Shown here piece after piece: positions 35,376 to 45,989 of a stretch of DNA of 63,494 nt. The stretch covers positions 1 to 63,494 of the forward strand of contig JASBRL010000016.1 of assembly GCA_030149475.1 (NCBI GenBank), written 5' to 3'. The notes under the pieces were generated by a model. The model was not told the DNA's origin, did no database searches, and was given only the letters and a program-made list of their open reading frames with translations. The position numbers and the translations under genes were made by a program. Numbering within the stretch: the stretch's first letter is position 1; every line of letters starts with the position of its first letter. The DNA is from Marinobacter sp. GTDB lineage: Bacteria; Pseudomonadota; Gammaproteobacteria; Pseudomonadales; Oleiphilaceae.

Positions 35376-38300
35376 TTTGACGCTCCCCTTCCGGATCCAG
35401 AAAGATGGTGTTGCAGATTTCCGCTTCGACAATCCGGCCGTCGGCCAGCGGGTAGTGGACGGTATCCCCCATGCGGTTGTGGCCGCCCTTGATGACGCCC
35501 AGGGCTATCGAGCGGCCAAGACAGGCGCTGTAGTAGCTTGAGGTGATGTGCCCCAGCATTGGCACCGGCAGGGGATGATCCGGATTGTCCACCGCCTGGG
35601 CACCTTCGGGTAGCACCACACTGGGGTCTTTGGTTTTTATGCCCACCAACTGTTTACGGTTTGCCCGCACGCAGTCCTCCCGCTTCATTCCGCGCTTGCC
35701 GATGAAGCTGAACGGCTTGTCCTCCTTGACTGCCCAACTCATGCCCAGGTCGTAGGGGTGAACGGAGCCATCGGTATCCTGTCCCGCAATAATGAACCCC
35801 TTCTCGGCCCGCAGGATGTGCATCGTTTCTGTTCCGTAAGGCGTCAGCTTGTACTTGGCGCCGTGGTCAAACAGCGTCTCCCAGACGTGCAGGCCGTAGT
35901 TCGCCTGTACGTTAATCTCATAGGATAGCTCGCCGGTGAATGAGATTCGGAACACCCGGGCCGGTACGCCCGCCACCGTTCCCTGCCGCCAGTCCATGAA
36001 CCTGAAACGGTCTCTGTCGAGATCAATGTCGTCCGTCAGTTCCGCCAACAGCTTGCGCGCGTTTGGTCCGGCAAGGGTCATCGTCGCCCAGTGGTCCGTT
36101 ACGGTGTTCATGTACACGTCCAGTTCCGGCCACTCGGTCTGATGGTAAAGCTCAAGCCATTCCAGTACCCCGGCCGCGCCACCGGTGGTGGTGGTCATTA
36201 CGAAATGATTCTCGCCCATACAGGAGGTCACACCATCGTCGAAGACCATGCCGTCCTCCTTGCACATCAAGCCATATCGACACTTGCCTACCGGCAGTTT
36301 GGCCCAGGCATTGGTATAGATGCGGCCAAGGAATTCCCGGGCGTCCTTACCCTGAATATCAATCTTGCCCAGAGTGGAGGCGTCGAGGATTCCGACACTC
36401 TCGCGGGTGGCGAGGCACTCGCGGTTCAGCGCCTGCTGCATGGTCTCGTCGGCTTTGGGGAAGTACCAGGGGCGTTTCCACTGGCCGACGTCTTCGAATC
36501 TGGCGCCGTTCCTGACGTGCCATTCATGCATGGCGCTGTATCGTATGGGGTCAAAAAGATCATTGCAGTGGCGCCCGGCAATCGCCCCGAACGTTACCGG
36601 TGTGTAGTTTGGCCGGAAGATCGTGGTGCCGGTCTCAGGGATGGTCTGATTCAGTGATTTGGCGGCAACGGCCATTCCGTTAATATTGCCAAGCTTGCCC
36701 TGATCGGTGCCAAAGCCCATCGCTGTATAACGCTTGATATGCTCGATCGATTCGAAACCTTCCCGTGTCGCCAACTCAATGGCGGCAGCGGTCACGTCGG
36801 TCTGGAAGTCGACGAACTGCTTCGGCGCACGGCTGTTTGGCTTGGGGTGAGGGACGCAAAAAAGGGCCATGGCACCGATTTCAGGCCGTGTTCTCACAAA
36901 CGGCACGGTGGCAGGCTTTGCCGGAAAACCGGCTTTGGTCGCGGCTTCGGCGCCGATGCTGGCGCCGTCCGTCAGACAGTCAGACAGTGAATAGCGTCCA
37001 TTGACCGCCCCGGCCACGAGTTGTTGCTGGACCGTCTTGCCGGGTAAAAAGCCGATGGCATCATCGTCCCAGACTGGTCGGCTGCCGGTATGGCAAGACA
37101 GGTGAACAACCGGACTCCAGCCTCCGGAGCTGGCCAGGGTGTCGCAGTTCAATATCTGCCGGTCACCGGTCACCCGGTTGCCATCCGACGTCAAGCCAGC
37201 AACCACCGCACCGGTCACGCGCTGGCGACCGCGGGCCTCAATGACCGCCATTCCTTTGAGGATTTTAAGGCCTCGCCGCTCAGCCTCAGCCTGCCAGGCT
37301 CCGGTGGCGTATGCCCGTGTATCAACAATTGCAACGACCTCCCGCCCGGCGTCCTGCCAGTCGAAGGCGGTGCGGTAGGCGTTGTCGTTAGTAGTCATTA
37401 ACACCAGTTTTCTGCCCGGCACGACGGCATAGCGATTAATGTAGGTCGACACCGCCGAAGCCAGCATGCAGCCAGGCAAATCATTATGGCCATATACCAG
37501 CGGCCGCTCGTGAGCCCCTGTGGCCAGCACGACCCATCTGGCACGAACACGATGCAAGCGCTGGCGCGACAGATTCGTCGGGGCATGGTCGGCACAATGA
37601 TCGGTTCGGCGTTCGTGAATGGTGAGGAAATTATGATCGTGATAGCCATTCACGGTGGCACGGGGCAAAAGCAAAACGTTGTCGTACCCGGCAAGTTCTT
37701 GCAATGTCCCCCGAACCCATTCAGCGGCCGGCTTGTCATCCAGTTTGTCGGTGCAGTCGAGTAACGAGCCGCCCATCTCCGCCTGTTCATCGGCGAGAAT
37801 GACGCGGGCGCCGGCACGGGCGGCAGACAGAGCGGCTGACAGGCCGGTGGGACCGGCTCCGACAATGAGCACGTCGGTGTGGTGGTTCAGATGATCATAG
37901 GTATCGACGTCCGGCTTGCGCGGCGAACGGCCCAGACCCGCGGCCTTGCGAATGTATTTTTCATAGGTATCCCAGGCGGCCTGGGGAAACATGAAGGTCT
38001 TGTAGTAAAAGCCCGGAGGCAGCATCCGACCGAGCAGGGAGCCGACAACCCCCATGAAGTCAATCTTCAGACCCGGCCAGCCGCTGGTAGGCTGACTGAC
38101 CAGGCCATCGAACAGCTCCTGTTGGGTGGCGCGTACGTTCGGTACCTGAGTCGCTTCCGTGGCGCCGAGCTGGAATACCGCGTTTGGCTCCTCGGCGCTG
38201 GCGGCAACGATGCCACGGGGGCGGCTGTACTTGAAACTGCGACCGATCACATCGACACCGTTGGCCAGCAATGCAGAGGCCAGCGTGTCACCGGCAAACC

Positions 38301-38388
38301 CTTGGTAGTGTTGGCCATTGAATTTAAAACCCAGAGGCGTGCCGCGGTCGATCCGGCCGCCGGTGTCTAGACGGTTGCGTTGAGTCAT
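35368..38388 (-). CDS. soxA: Sarcosine oxidase alpha subunit
   Basis: A 1006-residue subunit. It has an N-terminal ferredoxin-like domain (about 20-105, with VDVIGRSFKYSRPRG), an NAD-binding Rossmann domain (VLIVGAGPTGLSAALSAARAG from about 174), and a C-terminal GcvT/aminomethyltransferase-like folate domain (from about 615). The last domain channels the methyl carbon to THF as 5,10-methylene-THF. Length is that of the Pseudomonas and Corynebacterium enzymes. Overlaps soxD by 4 bases. The symbol also belongs to the unrelated thiosulfate cytochrome at 28964. Confidence 0.95.
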   Translation of the reverse strand: MTQRNRLDTGGRIDRGTPLGFKFNGQHYQGFAGDTLASALLANGVDVIGRSFKYSRPRGIVAASAEEPNAVFQLGATEATQVPNVRATQQELFDGLVSQPTSGWPGLKIDFMGVVGSLLGRMLPPGFYYKTFMFPQAAWDTYEKYIRKAAGLGRSPRKPDVDTYDHLNHHTDVLIVGAGPTGLSAALSAARAGARVILADEQAEMGGSLLDCTDKLDDKPAAEWVRGTLQELAGYDNVLLLPRATVNGYHDHNFLTIHERRTDHCADHAPTNLSRQRLHRVRARWVVLATGAHERPLVYGHNDLPGCMLASAVSTYINRYAVVPGRKLVLMTTNDNAYRTAFDWQDAGREVVAIVDTRAYATGAWQAEAERRGLKILKGMAVIEARGRQRVTGAVVAGLTSDGNRVTGDRQILNCDTLASSGGWSPVVHLSCHTGSRPVWDDDAIGFLPGKTVQQQLVAGAVNGRYSLSDCLTDGASIGAEAATKAGFPAKPATVPFVRTRPEIGAMALFCVPHPKPNSRAPKQFVDFQTDVTAAAIELATREGFESIEHIKRYTAMGFGTDQGKLGNINGMAVAAKSLNQTIPETGTTIFRPNYTPVTFGAIAGRHCNDLFDPIRYSAMHEWHVRNGARFEDVGQWKRPWYFPKADETMQQALNRECLATRESVGILDASTLGKIDIQGKDAREFLGRIYTNAWAKLPVGKCRYGLMCKEDGMVFDDGVTSCMGENHFVMTTTTGGAAGVLEWLELYHQTEWPELDVYMNTVTDHWATMTLAGPNARKLLAELTDDIDLDRDRFRFMDWRQGTVAGVPARVFRISFTGELSYEINVQANYGLHVWETLFDHGAKYKLTPYGTETMHILRAEKGFIIAGQDTDGSVHPYDLGMSWAVKEDKPFSFIGKRGMKREDCVRANRKQLVGIKTKDPSVVLPEGAQAVDNPDHPLPVPMLGHITSSYYSACLGRSIALGVIKGGHNRMGDTVHYPLADGRIVEAEICNTIFLDPEGERQNV

Positions 38389-38702
38389 GCCTGCACCTCT
38401 CGGGACTGCTGTTTGTCGTTCAGATCGGTGATACGCGGTGCACTACCCATCCGGTAGGTTTCCAGGATTTCATAGCTCTGGGTGTCGCGTGTGACATTGA
38501 AAAACTTGCGACAGCCGACGGCATGTACCCAGATTTCGTGGTGCAGACCACGCGGGTTTGTTCGAAAGTAAATGAAATCTCCCCATTCCTCGTCGGTGCA
38601 CCCGTCTGGGTCCTCGGGGCGGGACAGGTGAGCCTGGCCCCTGGGATGAAACTCCTCTTCCTCACGATGCTCGCCACAGTAGGGGCAAAATAGGTAAAAC
38701 AT
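38385..38702 (-). CDS. soxD: Sarcosine oxidase delta subunit
   Basis: A 105-residue zinc-binding subunit with CPYCGEHREEEEFHP at the N-terminus and the further Cys in VGCRKFFNV as metal ligands, and WGDFIYFRTNPRGLHHEIW typical of the family. It lies between beta and alpha genes as always in the soxBDAG order. Shares its symbol with the thiosulfate cytochrome at 26987 but not its function. Confidence 0.94.
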   Translation of the reverse strand: MFYLFCPYCGEHREEEEFHPRGQAHLSRPEDPDGCTDEEWGDFIYFRTNPRGLHHEIWVHAVGCRKFFNVTRDTQSYEILETYRMGSAPRITDLNDKQQSREVQA

Positions 38703-38716
38703 GCACTTGTCCTCTG

Positions 38717-39970
38717 TCAGTGGGCCACACCAGCGGCGCCGTGTTCGTCAATCAGAGCACCGTTGTGGAAACGGAACATTGAAAATGGCCTGGCCAGGTC
38801 GTGCGGTTGCCCCGTGGCAAGAGTGGTCGCAAAGACATGCCCCGACCCCGGGGTGGCCTTGAATCCGCCAGTGCCCCATCCGCAGTTGAAAAAGAGGTTT
38901 TCCACGGGCGTGTCGGAGATGATCGGGCAGGCGTCCGGACAGGTGTCGACAATGCCACCCCACTGACGGTTCATCCGCACCCGGCTGAAGATCGGGAACA
39001 TTTCGACGATGGCCTGAAGGGTGTGTTCGACCGTCGGGTAGGACCCACGTTGACCGTAACCGTTGTATCCGTCGATACCGGCACCGATGACCAGATCGCC
39101 TTTGTCAGATTGGGAAATATAGCCATGCACATGGTTCGACATCACCACGGTGTCCAGTAGCGGCCGGATTGGCTCCGACACCAGCGCCTGTAACGGATGG
39201 GATTCGATGGGTAACCGGAAGCCTGCCATCTTCGCCAATACCCCGGAATTACCCGCCACGACACAGCCAATGCGATCACCATGAATAACGCCATGCTGCC
39301 TGGTCTCTACGCCGATGGCGGCGCCGTCTTCGGTGAGAATATCGGTCACTTCACACTGCTGGAGCAGGTCTACACCCATGGCATCAGCAGCCCGGGCAAA
39401 ACCCCAGGCGACCGCATCGTGCCGTGCGACACCAGCGCGTGGCTGCCAGGAGGCGCCCAGCACCGGATAACGGCGGCTGGCTGAACAGTCCAGGATGGGA
39501 ACGATCTCCTGTACGCCTCGGGCATCCAGGGCTTCGCTGTCGATGCCGTTAAGCCGGTTGGCGCTCACCCGCCGATGGATGTCGCGCATATCCTGCAGGG
39601 TATGGCCAAGGTTCAATACGCCGCGCTGGGAGAACATAAGGTTGTAGTTCAGCTCCTGCGAGAGTCCTTCCCAGAGCTTCATGGCATGTTCGTAGAGCAG
39701 GGCGGCTTCGTCCCAAAGATAGTTGGAACGAACGATGGTGGTGTTTCGTGCCGTGTTGCCGCCGCCCAGGTAGCCTTTTTCAACGACCGCCACATTGGTT
39801 ATGTTGTGCACACGGGCGAGATAGTAGGCTGTCGCGAGGCCGTGGCCGCCACCCCCGACGATAATAACGTCGTATTTCTTTTTAGGCTTTGGGTTACGCC
39901 AGACCCGCTGCCAGTTTTCATGATACGTCAGCGCGTGTCTTAGCAGTCCGAATCCGGAATATTTCTGCAT
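38717..39970 (-). CDS. soxB: Sarcosine oxidase beta subunit
   Basis: A 417-residue DAO-family flavoprotein that oxidises sarcosine to glycine. It has the FAD fold [19 protein letters not shown] at about 33-51 and the motif [20 protein letters not shown]; the C-terminal region has [15 protein letters not shown]. The start at 39970 gives the normal N-terminus [14 protein letters not shown]; the ORF to 40057 adds non-homologous residues. First gene of soxBDAG-purU. Confidence 0.94.
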   Translation of the reverse strand: MQKYSGFGLLRHALTYHENWQRVWRNPKPKKKYDVIIVGGGGHGLATAYYLARVHNITNVAVVEKGYLGGGNTARNTTIVRSNYLWDEAALLYEHAMKLWEGLSQELNYNLMFSQRGVLNLGHTLQDMRDIHRRVSANRLNGIDSEALDARGVQEIVPILDCSASRRYPVLGASWQPRAGVARHDAVAWGFARAADAMGVDLLQQCEVTDILTEDGAAIGVETRQHGVIHGDRIGCVVAGNSGVLAKMAGFRLPIESHPLQALVSEPIRPLLDTVVMSNHVHGYISQSDKGDLVIGAGIDGYNGYGQRGSYPTVEHTLQAIVEMFPIFSRVRMNRQWGGIVDTCPDACPIISDTPVENLFFNCGWGTGGFKATPGSGHVFATTLATGQPHDLARPFSMFRFHNGALIDEHGAAGVAH

Positions 39971-40081
39971 TGATAGGTCCTCTTCGGTGGCAACCGTCTC
40001 TAAAGAATGCGTGTCCCGCCGGTGCAGCAGGGCAGATTGTCTGAATGGTATGCGCACCTGAACTGCGGTATCTGCTCGCTG

Positions 40082-40108
40082 GCGACATTCTGGTGAGGAT
40101 TTGCGACA
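40082..40108 (-). promoter_or_regulatory. Candidate GbdR-type operator upstream of sarcosine soxB
   Basis: On the minus strand, two perfect TGTCGC hexamers are 21 bp apart (start to start), two helical turns, about 112 bases upstream of the soxB start and inside the sdaB-soxB gap. This is the clearest copy of a motif seen at six places in the betaine locus. Confidence 0.65.
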
Positions 40109-40151
40109 GGGCAGCGCGGCGGCAATAGCGGCGAAAATAAGGGCGGCGTGT

Positions 40152-41534
40152 TCAGCATTCGATCACGTTGACCGCCAGGCCACCTCGTGATGTTTCCTTG
40201 TATTTATCCAGCATGTCCCGCCCGGTATCGCGCATGGTCCGGATCACTTTGTCCAGCGAGACAAAGTGTGAGCCGTCGCCGCGGAGCGCCATGGTGGCGC
40301 AGTTGATCGCCTTGACCGCAGCAACCGCATTGCGCTCTATGCACGGCACCTGTACCAGCCCGCCGATAGGATCGCAGGTGAGACCCAGATGATGTTCCAT
40401 GCCAATCTCGGCTGCGTTCTCGATCTGTTCGGGTGAACCGCCGGTTGCCGCCGCCAGCCCCGCAGCTGCCATCGCGCAGGCCGAGCCAACTTCTCCCTGG
40501 CAACCCACTTCGGCACCGGAAATCGACGCGTTTTGCTTGAACAGGATGCCGATGGCCGCGGCGGTTAGCAGGAAAGTGATGATGCCGTCTTCATTGGCGT
40601 TTGGGCACCAGTGCCAGTAGTAATGCAGCACCGCCGGAATGATGCCGGCCGCACCGTTGGTTGGCGCGGTCACCATACGGCCACCGGCTGCGTTTTCTTC
40701 GTTGACGGCCAATGCATACAGATTCACCCAGTCCATGGCACTCAGCGACGGCGATATCAGGTCCGGCCGATCAATCTCCATCAACGATGCATGGAGTCTG
40801 GCCGCCCTGCGTTTCACTTTGAGGCCGCCCGGCAAGATACCTTCGTTGGTGATGCCGTTTTGCACACACTCCTGCATCACCTGCCAGATAGTCAGGATTC
40901 CGTCGCGAATCTCGGATTCGCTACGCCAGACCTGTTCGTTGGCCATCATTAACCGGGCAATGCTCAGTCCGTGGGTCTTGCATTGGGTCAGCAGATCGGC
41001 TCCGCTGTTGAACGGGTAGGGCAGCGACGTTTTGTCTTCCACAATCCGGTCCGCGCCGGCGGCTCTCTCATCGACCACGAAACCACCGCCGACTGAATAA
41101 TAGGTGCGCTGACGGATCACTTCACCGGCGGCATCGAAGGCGCTAAACAGCATGCCGTTGGGGTGATAGGGCAGTGACTCCTTGCGGTGATAGGTCAGGT
41201 CCGCTGTCTCGTTGAAAGCAACGGGATGCTGTCCCTGCAGGCGCAGTTGACCCTGCGACCTGATCTCTTCCATTCTTGGCTGCAGAATGGCCGGATCGAT
41301 GGTGTCGGGGCTCTGGCCTTCAAGTCCGAGCAGAACGGCGGGGCCCGTGCCGTGACCTTTACCCGTCGCACCCAGTGATCCATACAGTTGAATATCAACA
41401 CGGGCGACGTCGGTCATCCGCCCGGTTTTCTGCAGACCAACGACGAACCTGCGCGCCGCCTGCATCGGACCCACTGTGTGGGAGCTGGAGGGGCCGATAC
41501 CTATTTTCAACATATCAAACAGACTGATGGCCAC
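40152..41534 (-). CDS. sdaB: L-serine ammonia-lyase, iron-sulfur dependent
   Basis: A 460-residue fused alpha/beta serine dehydratase converting serine to pyruvate and ammonia. It has the N-terminal [15 protein letters not shown] motif and 4Fe-4S cysteines in [13 protein letters not shown] and [14 protein letters not shown]. It follows glyA by 81 bases on the same strand and completes betaine-to-pyruvate conversion, as sdaB does near gbdR in Pseudomonas. Confidence 0.94.
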   Translation of the reverse strand: MAISLFDMLKIGIGPSSSHTVGPMQAARRFVVGLQKTGRMTDVARVDIQLYGSLGATGKGHGTGPAVLLGLEGQSPDTIDPAILQPRMEEIRSQGQLRLQGQHPVAFNETADLTYHRKESLPYHPNGMLFSAFDAAGEVIRQRTYYSVGGGFVVDERAAGADRIVEDKTSLPYPFNSGADLLTQCKTHGLSIARLMMANEQVWRSESEIRDGILTIWQVMQECVQNGITNEGILPGGLKVKRRAARLHASLMEIDRPDLISPSLSAMDWVNLYALAVNEENAAGGRMVTAPTNGAAGIIPAVLHYYWHWCPNANEDGIITFLLTAAAIGILFKQNASISGAEVGCQGEVGSACAMAAAGLAAATGGSPEQIENAAEIGMEHHLGLTCDPIGGLVQVPCIERNAVAAVKAINCATMALRGDGSHFVSLDKVIRTMRDTGRDMLDKYKETSRGGLAVNVIEC

Positions 41535-41615
41535 GGATAACTCTCTCGCTCTATTGCAATGGATTGGAGATCAGGGACTTGCTCAGCGCTTGCTAAAGGA
41601 GATCATGGGCAAGTC

Positions 41616-42878
41616 TCAGCCGTAAGCCGGGAAATCGCGACACAACTGGCTGACCCTGGTCCGTACCTCGGCGACGACGGCATCGGCTGAGCCCGCCTGC
41701 AAAGCGTCGAGGACATCAGCAATCCATCCAGCCAATTCGCGGGATTCAGTCGCTTTCAGGCCACGGGTGGTAATCACTGGAGAGCCGATACGCAGTCCGG
41801 ACGTCACAAACGGTGACTGTGGGTCATTAGGTACGGCGTTCTTGTTGACCGTAATATGAGCCTCCCCCAGCGCTGCGTCAGCTTCCTTACCCGTGAGCCC
41901 TTGCTTGACCAGGCTAAGCAGGAACAGGTGGTTCTCGGTCCCGCCGGACACGACATCGTAACCACGCTGGATAAAGACGTCGGCCATGGCCTGGGCGTTA
42001 AGAACCACCTGCTGCTGGTAGCCTTGGAACGCTGGTTCCGCCGCCTCCTTGAAGGCCACCGCCTTGGCAGCGATAACGTGCATCAAGGGGCCGCCCTGAC
42101 CGGCCGGGAAAACCGCCGAATTGAACTTCTTTTCCAGGTCCGGCTGGCCTTTCGACAGGATCAGGCCGCCGCGCGGCCCACGCAGGGTCTTGTGGGTGGT
42201 GGTTGTCACCACGTGCGCGTGGGGCAGCGGGTTGGGGTAGACACCGGCAGCAACCAGGCCAGCGACATGCGCCATATCGACCATCAGATAGGCGCCTACG
42301 TCGTCAGCGATCTTGCGGAAGCGCGCCCAGTCAACGATACGGGAATAAGCCGAAAACCCGGCAACGATCATACCGGGCCTGTGCTCCTTCGCCAGGGCTT
42401 CGACTTGCTCGTAGTCAATCTCGCCGGTGGATTCGTTAAGTCCGTACTGCACGGCATTGTAGATCTTGCCCGAGAAACTGACATGGGCACCGTGAGTCAG
42501 GTGACCCCCGTGCGCCAGGCTCATACCCAGTACCGTATCTCCCGGGTTCAGCAACGCCATGTAGACTGCTGCATTGGCCTGCGAGCCGGAATGCGGCTGT
42601 ACGTTGGCATAGTCCGCGCCGAACAGCGTTCTGGCACGCTCGATGGCCAGAAGCTCCACCCGGTCTACGTGTTCGCAACCTCCGTAATAGCGTTTAGCCG
42701 GATAGCCTTCGGCGTATTTGTTGGTCAGACAGGAGCCCTGGGCTGCCATCACCAGTGGGCTGGCGTAGTTTTCTGAGGCGATCAGTTCCAGGTGGTCTTC
42801 CTGGCGAACAGCTTCGTCCTGCATGGCTGCCCAGAGTGTTTCATCATAGGAGGAAAGCGTTTTGTCTGTACTGAACAT
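41616..42878 (-). CDS. glyA: Serine hydroxymethyltransferase
   Basis: A 420-residue PLP enzyme making serine from glycine and 5,10-methylene-THF. The PLP lysine is in [16 protein letters not shown] and the N-terminal motif [17 protein letters not shown] is intact. In the betaine pathway it consumes both the glycine and the C1 unit made by sarcosine oxidase. Upstream, at 42981-43007, is a 21-bp direct repeat like that at soxB. Confidence 0.96.
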   Translation of the reverse strand: MFSTDKTLSSYDETLWAAMQDEAVRQEDHLELIASENYASPLVMAAQGSCLTNKYAEGYPAKRYYGGCEHVDRVELLAIERARTLFGADYANVQPHSGSQANAAVYMALLNPGDTVLGMSLAHGGHLTHGAHVSFSGKIYNAVQYGLNESTGEIDYEQVEALAKEHRPGMIVAGFSAYSRIVDWARFRKIADDVGAYLMVDMAHVAGLVAAGVYPNPLPHAHVVTTTTHKTLRGPRGGLILSKGQPDLEKKFNSAVFPAGQGGPLMHVIAAKAVAFKEAAEPAFQGYQQQVVLNAQAMADVFIQRGYDVVSGGTENHLFLLSLVKQGLTGKEADAALGEAHITVNKNAVPNDPQSPFVTSGLRIGSPVITTRGLKATESRELAGWIADVLDALQAGSADAVVAEVRTRVSQLCRDFPAYG

Positions 42879-42980
42879 GGCTGTTAGTCCCGGTAGTGAA
42901 CTGGCCTGACGAATCAGGCCGTGATGATTGCAACGACAGATCGATAATAGGCCTGCTGGCGATGACCGGCCTGCTCGCGT

Positions 42981-43007
42981 ACGACACAGGATCGAAGATT
43001 TGCGACA
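42981..43007 (-). promoter_or_regulatory. Candidate GbdR-type operator upstream of glyA
   Basis: Minus strand TGTCGC and TGTCGT, 21 bp apart, about 103 bases ahead of the glyA start. Position and spacing match the soxB and gbcA sites. Confidence 0.6.
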
Positions 43008-43044
43008 GTGGCGCCCAACGATCCTGCGCCCGACGGTTACACGC

Positions 43045-44316
43045 TCAGGGCTTGTCCCTGGTGATGTTTTTCAGGACGGTGTCGCCATACCAGTCCAGAA
43101 AGTTAATGACACCAAATTCGTAGGTTTCGGAGTAGGGGCCGGGTTGATAGGCCAGGGAGTTGACGCCTTTCTGATTCTGCTCGGCCAGCTCACGATCCTG
43201 CTTGTTGGTCTGATCCCATACGTGGCGGAGGCGTTCAACATGATAATCCTCGCCTTCCACGGCGTCTTTGTGTACGAGCCACTTGGTGGTTACCAGAGTT
43301 TTCTGGGCAGACACCGGCTGCACCTGAAACACGATCGCGTGATCACTTTGCATGTGGCTCCAGGAATTGGGCAGGTGCAGAATCCGCATCGAACCCAATT
43401 CCCGGTTCTGAATCCGGCCCATGGTTTTGTTGCATCCCGGTTTGCCGTCCATCGTCATTGCCTGAGCACCTTCCTTTAACGGCATCCGCACGATCCGGTT
43501 TTGCAGGCCAAACTCACGGTGTCTGTGGGGAATGCCCTCGCGGTCCCATTCATCGGCCTGTCGTTGGCAGTGCGCCTTGAACTCCGGGGTCGCGCGGGGG
43601 TCCGTGGTATCGTCCCACTCCAGCAGGGTGCGCAACAATTCCGGATGGGAACCGTTGCAGTGATAGCACTCGCGATTGTTCTCGACCACCAGTTTCCAGT
43701 TGGCCTCCTCCTCGAGGGTCGACTCAGCCGCAACCTTGGTATTTTCCATGTCGTAGGGCTCCATATAGCCCGCCAGAGCGTCCAGATAGGGGTCGATCTC
43801 CGGTGCCTCTCCCTGGGCCAGGCACACATAGATAAAGCCGCCGGCCGTCTTGCAGTGGGCCGGCTTCAACCCATGGGAGCTTTTGTCGAAAGACTCGCCC
43901 ATATCGGAACCGGCAAAAATCAGATTACCCTTCAGGTCATAGGTCCACTGGTGGTACGGGCAGGTCAGGTTGGCGACCTTGCCCTTTTTGGCGGTGCAAA
44001 TCCGCGACCCGCGGTGGCGGCACACGTTGTGGAATGCCCGAACCTCGCCATCCCGGTCTCGTACCACCAGCACCGGATTCTGGCCGACCTCCACCGTCAT
44101 GTAGGCCCCGGGGGTGGACACCTCGCAGGTCATGCCAACAAAGAGCCACTCCTTCATGAAAACCTCTTCCATATCCACCCGGAACAGGAAGGGCTCGTTG
44201 TACAGTGGTTGTGGCAACGACAGGTTGTGGTCGCGCTCCCTCAATATCTGACTGATATCCCGTCGGCCGTCTTCAAAGTGAAGGTACTTCAGGTTAATCA
44301 GATCGAATTCATTCAT
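43045..44316 (-). CDS. gbcA: Glycine betaine monooxygenase, Rieske oxygenase subunit
   Basis: A 423-residue Rieske non-haem iron oxygenase that demethylates glycine betaine to dimethylglycine and formaldehyde. The Rieske motif is [14 protein letters not shown]...CPYHQW (Cys-x-His and Cys-x2-His at about 95-118). The mononuclear iron site lies in [17 protein letters not shown]. The start at 44316 has AGGAAA 9 bases upstream; an ORF reaching to 44559 spans the shared promoter region. It is divergent from its reductase gbcB. Confidence 0.95.
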   Translation of the reverse strand: MNEFDLINLKYLHFEDGRRDISQILRERDHNLSLPQPLYNEPFLFRVDMEEVFMKEWLFVGMTCEVSTPGAYMTVEVGQNPVLVVRDRDGEVRAFHNVCRHRGSRICTAKKGKVANLTCPYHQWTYDLKGNLIFAGSDMGESFDKSSHGLKPAHCKTAGGFIYVCLAQGEAPEIDPYLDALAGYMEPYDMENTKVAAESTLEEEANWKLVVENNRECYHCNGSHPELLRTLLEWDDTTDPRATPEFKAHCQRQADEWDREGIPHRHREFGLQNRIVRMPLKEGAQAMTMDGKPGCNKTMGRIQNRELGSMRILHLPNSWSHMQSDHAIVFQVQPVSAQKTLVTTKWLVHKDAVEGEDYHVERLRHVWDQTNKQDRELAEQNQKGVNSLAYQPGPYSETYEFGVINFLDWYGDTVLKNITRDKP

Positions 44317-44420
44317 TGGCGCGTTTCCTGTCCAGGTGAACATGAGTATGCGGGGCGGCGGATACCGATATGTTTGAACTCCCATTCTCGGGAAGAACAG
44401 CACCTGGCGTGTGTCCATTC

Positions 44421-44447
44421 GCGACATCCCCGGATACCTTTTCGACG
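44421..44447 (-). promoter_or_regulatory. Candidate GbdR-type operator upstream of gbcA
   Basis: Minus strand CGTCGA and TGTCGC, 21 bp apart, about 105 bases upstream of gbcA. Confidence 0.55.
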
Positions 44448-44482
44448 TCCTCTGAACCAATGGCGGCGCCACGACCGGCGAC

Positions 44483-44509
44483 TGGAGAAGTTGATCAAGT
44501 CTTTGTCGC
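44483..44509 (+). promoter_or_regulatory. Candidate GbdR-type operator upstream of gbcB (weak)
   Basis: A perfect TGTCGC 107 bases upstream of the gbcB start, with a weak partner TGGAGA 21 bp before it. Confidence 0.4.
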
Positions 44510-44615
44510 ATATGGTTCAGGGTGCGCTGAACAATTCGGCTACCCTTCTGGCTTTGCACGAGAATGCCGGAGTGATTGGCCCATTGCGTAAACGCACTTG
44601 ACGGAGAAAAAAGGC

Positions 44616-45743
44616 ATGACCAGCGTCACTGAAGCCACCGAGTCCTCGGCCCAGTTCAACCCCCTGAACACACGGGTATGGGCGAATGGTCGTCATTTGG
44701 TCCGCTGCGTCCGGGTTATCCGCGAGACCTGGGACGTCAAGACTTTCTGTTTCAATGCCGAACAGTCGATTATGTTTTTCTTTAAACCCGGGCAATTTGT
44801 CACTCTGGAGCTGGACATTGGCGGTGAGCAGGTCATGCGTTCCTATACCATATCCAGTTCACCCTCGGTGCCCTACAGCTTCTCTATTACGGTCAAGCGA
44901 GTTCCGGGTGGGCGTGTCTCGAACTGGCTACACGATAACCTGAAAGAGCAGGACGAGCTTGCGGTGCATGGGCCGGTTGGCCAGTTCAATTGCATTGATA
45001 ATCCAGCGGAGAAGGTTCTGCTGCTGTCCGGCGGTGTCGGCATCACGCCGCTGATGTCCATGGCCCGCTGGTACTTCGATACCAACGCCGATGTTGATAT
45101 GACCTTTGTCCACAGCTCCCGCACGCCCAATGACATCATTTTTCAACGCGAGCTTGAGCACATGAGCTCCAGGGTTGGTAATTTCAGCCTCTCGGTGATC
45201 TGCGAGCGTATCGAGATTGGCCAGGCCTGGAACGGCTACCGGGGCTATCTGGACAAAACAAAAATGGAAATGGTGGCGCCAGACTATCTTAATCGGCGCA
45301 TATTCTGCTGTGGTCCAACCCCTTACATGAGAGCGGTAAAGAAAATGCTGCTCGAAAGCGGCTTCGACATGGACTACTACCATGAAGAATCCTTCGGGGC
45401 GACGCCGGACGATGTAACGCGGGACGCCCTTGAGCAAGCTGAAATAGCCGTCAAGGAGGCTGAAGAGATCAGGGACAGCGATATGTTCACGGTCGAGTTC
45501 ACGGCATCCGGCATGAGCGTTCAGGTGCCGCCAGGCGAAACCGTCCATGCGGCGGCAAGTCGCCTGGGGCTGAACATTCCGAAAGCCTGCGGTGTCGGCA
45601 TTTGTGGTACCTGCAAGGTGCTCAAGAAAGCGGGTAACGTGGACATTCAGCACAACGGCGGGATTACCGAGGACGACCTGGCCGAGGGCTACATCCTTTC
45701 CTGCTGTAGTGTTCCCACTTCGGATCTCTCTATTGATAGCTGA
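44616..45743 (+). CDS. gbcB: Glycine betaine monooxygenase, reductase subunit
   Basis: A 375-residue reductase feeding electrons from NAD(P)H to GbcA. It has a ferredoxin-reductase FAD domain (MRSYTISSSPS near 72-82), an NAD domain (LLSGGVGITPLMSM; FCCGPTPYMRAV), and a C-terminal plant-type 2Fe-2S domain (CGVGICGTCKVLK, with a further Cys in ILSCCS). The start at 44616 follows GGAG and AAGG; a TTG at 44598 in frame is less likely. A 14-base tandem duplication follows its stop. Confidence 0.95.
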   Translation: MTSVTEATESSAQFNPLNTRVWANGRHLVRCVRVIRETWDVKTFCFNAEQSIMFFFKPGQFVTLELDIGGEQVMRSYTISSSPSVPYSFSITVKRVPGGRVSNWLHDNLKEQDELAVHGPVGQFNCIDNPAEKVLLLSGGVGITPLMSMARWYFDTNADVDMTFVHSSRTPNDIIFQRELEHMSSRVGNFSLSVICERIEIGQAWNGYRGYLDKTKMEMVAPDYLNRRIFCCGPTPYMRAVKKMLLESGFDMDYYHEESFGATPDDVTRDALEQAEIAVKEAEEIRDSDMFTVEFTASGMSVQVPPGETVHAAASRLGLNIPKACGVGICGTCKVLKKAGNVDIQHNGGITEDDLAEGYILSCCSVPTSDLSIDS

Positions 45744-45766
45744 CGTGGTGCTGCTGACGTGGTGCT
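45739..45766. repeat. 14-base perfect tandem duplication at the gbcB stop
   Basis: GCTGACGTGGTGCT occurs twice in succession; the first copy includes the gbcB stop codon (45741-45743). Confidence 0.9.
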
Positions 45767-45989
45767 GAGTGGCGCTATACTGCGCAACGGAAGGCTGCAA
45801 CCTCTGCGTCGTGATTAGGCCGTCGACTCCCCTCGCCATGACGTTTTTGGGCAACTCCGCCGCCAACAGCAGGCGTAGGATGATCGCTTCGGTACCGGGG
45901 CACGGCATCACGAACGCCGCTTTCGTTGCTGCCGCGCAAAAACAACAACAGCCGCTTCCTTAAAAGCGACTGGGCTTGCGGGGAAGTCC

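Larger units (their letters stand above)
44317..44615. promoter_or_regulatory. Divergent gbcA-gbcB promoter region
   Basis: A 299-base gap between the two start codons. It contains a minus-strand repeat pair for gbcA (44421-44447) and a plus-strand pair for gbcB (44483-44509), each about 105 bases from the gene it faces. I see no RNA gene or ORF of its own. Confidence 0.6.

Noticed and set aside
36963..37000. Tandem GTCAGACA repeat in sarcosine oxidase alpha as a sign of disruption
   Set aside because: The duplicated octamer is tolerated by an intact 1006-codon frame; the gene reads through.
41856..42776. 306-codon antisense ORF opposite glyA
   Set aside because: Frame shadow of a certain SHMT gene.
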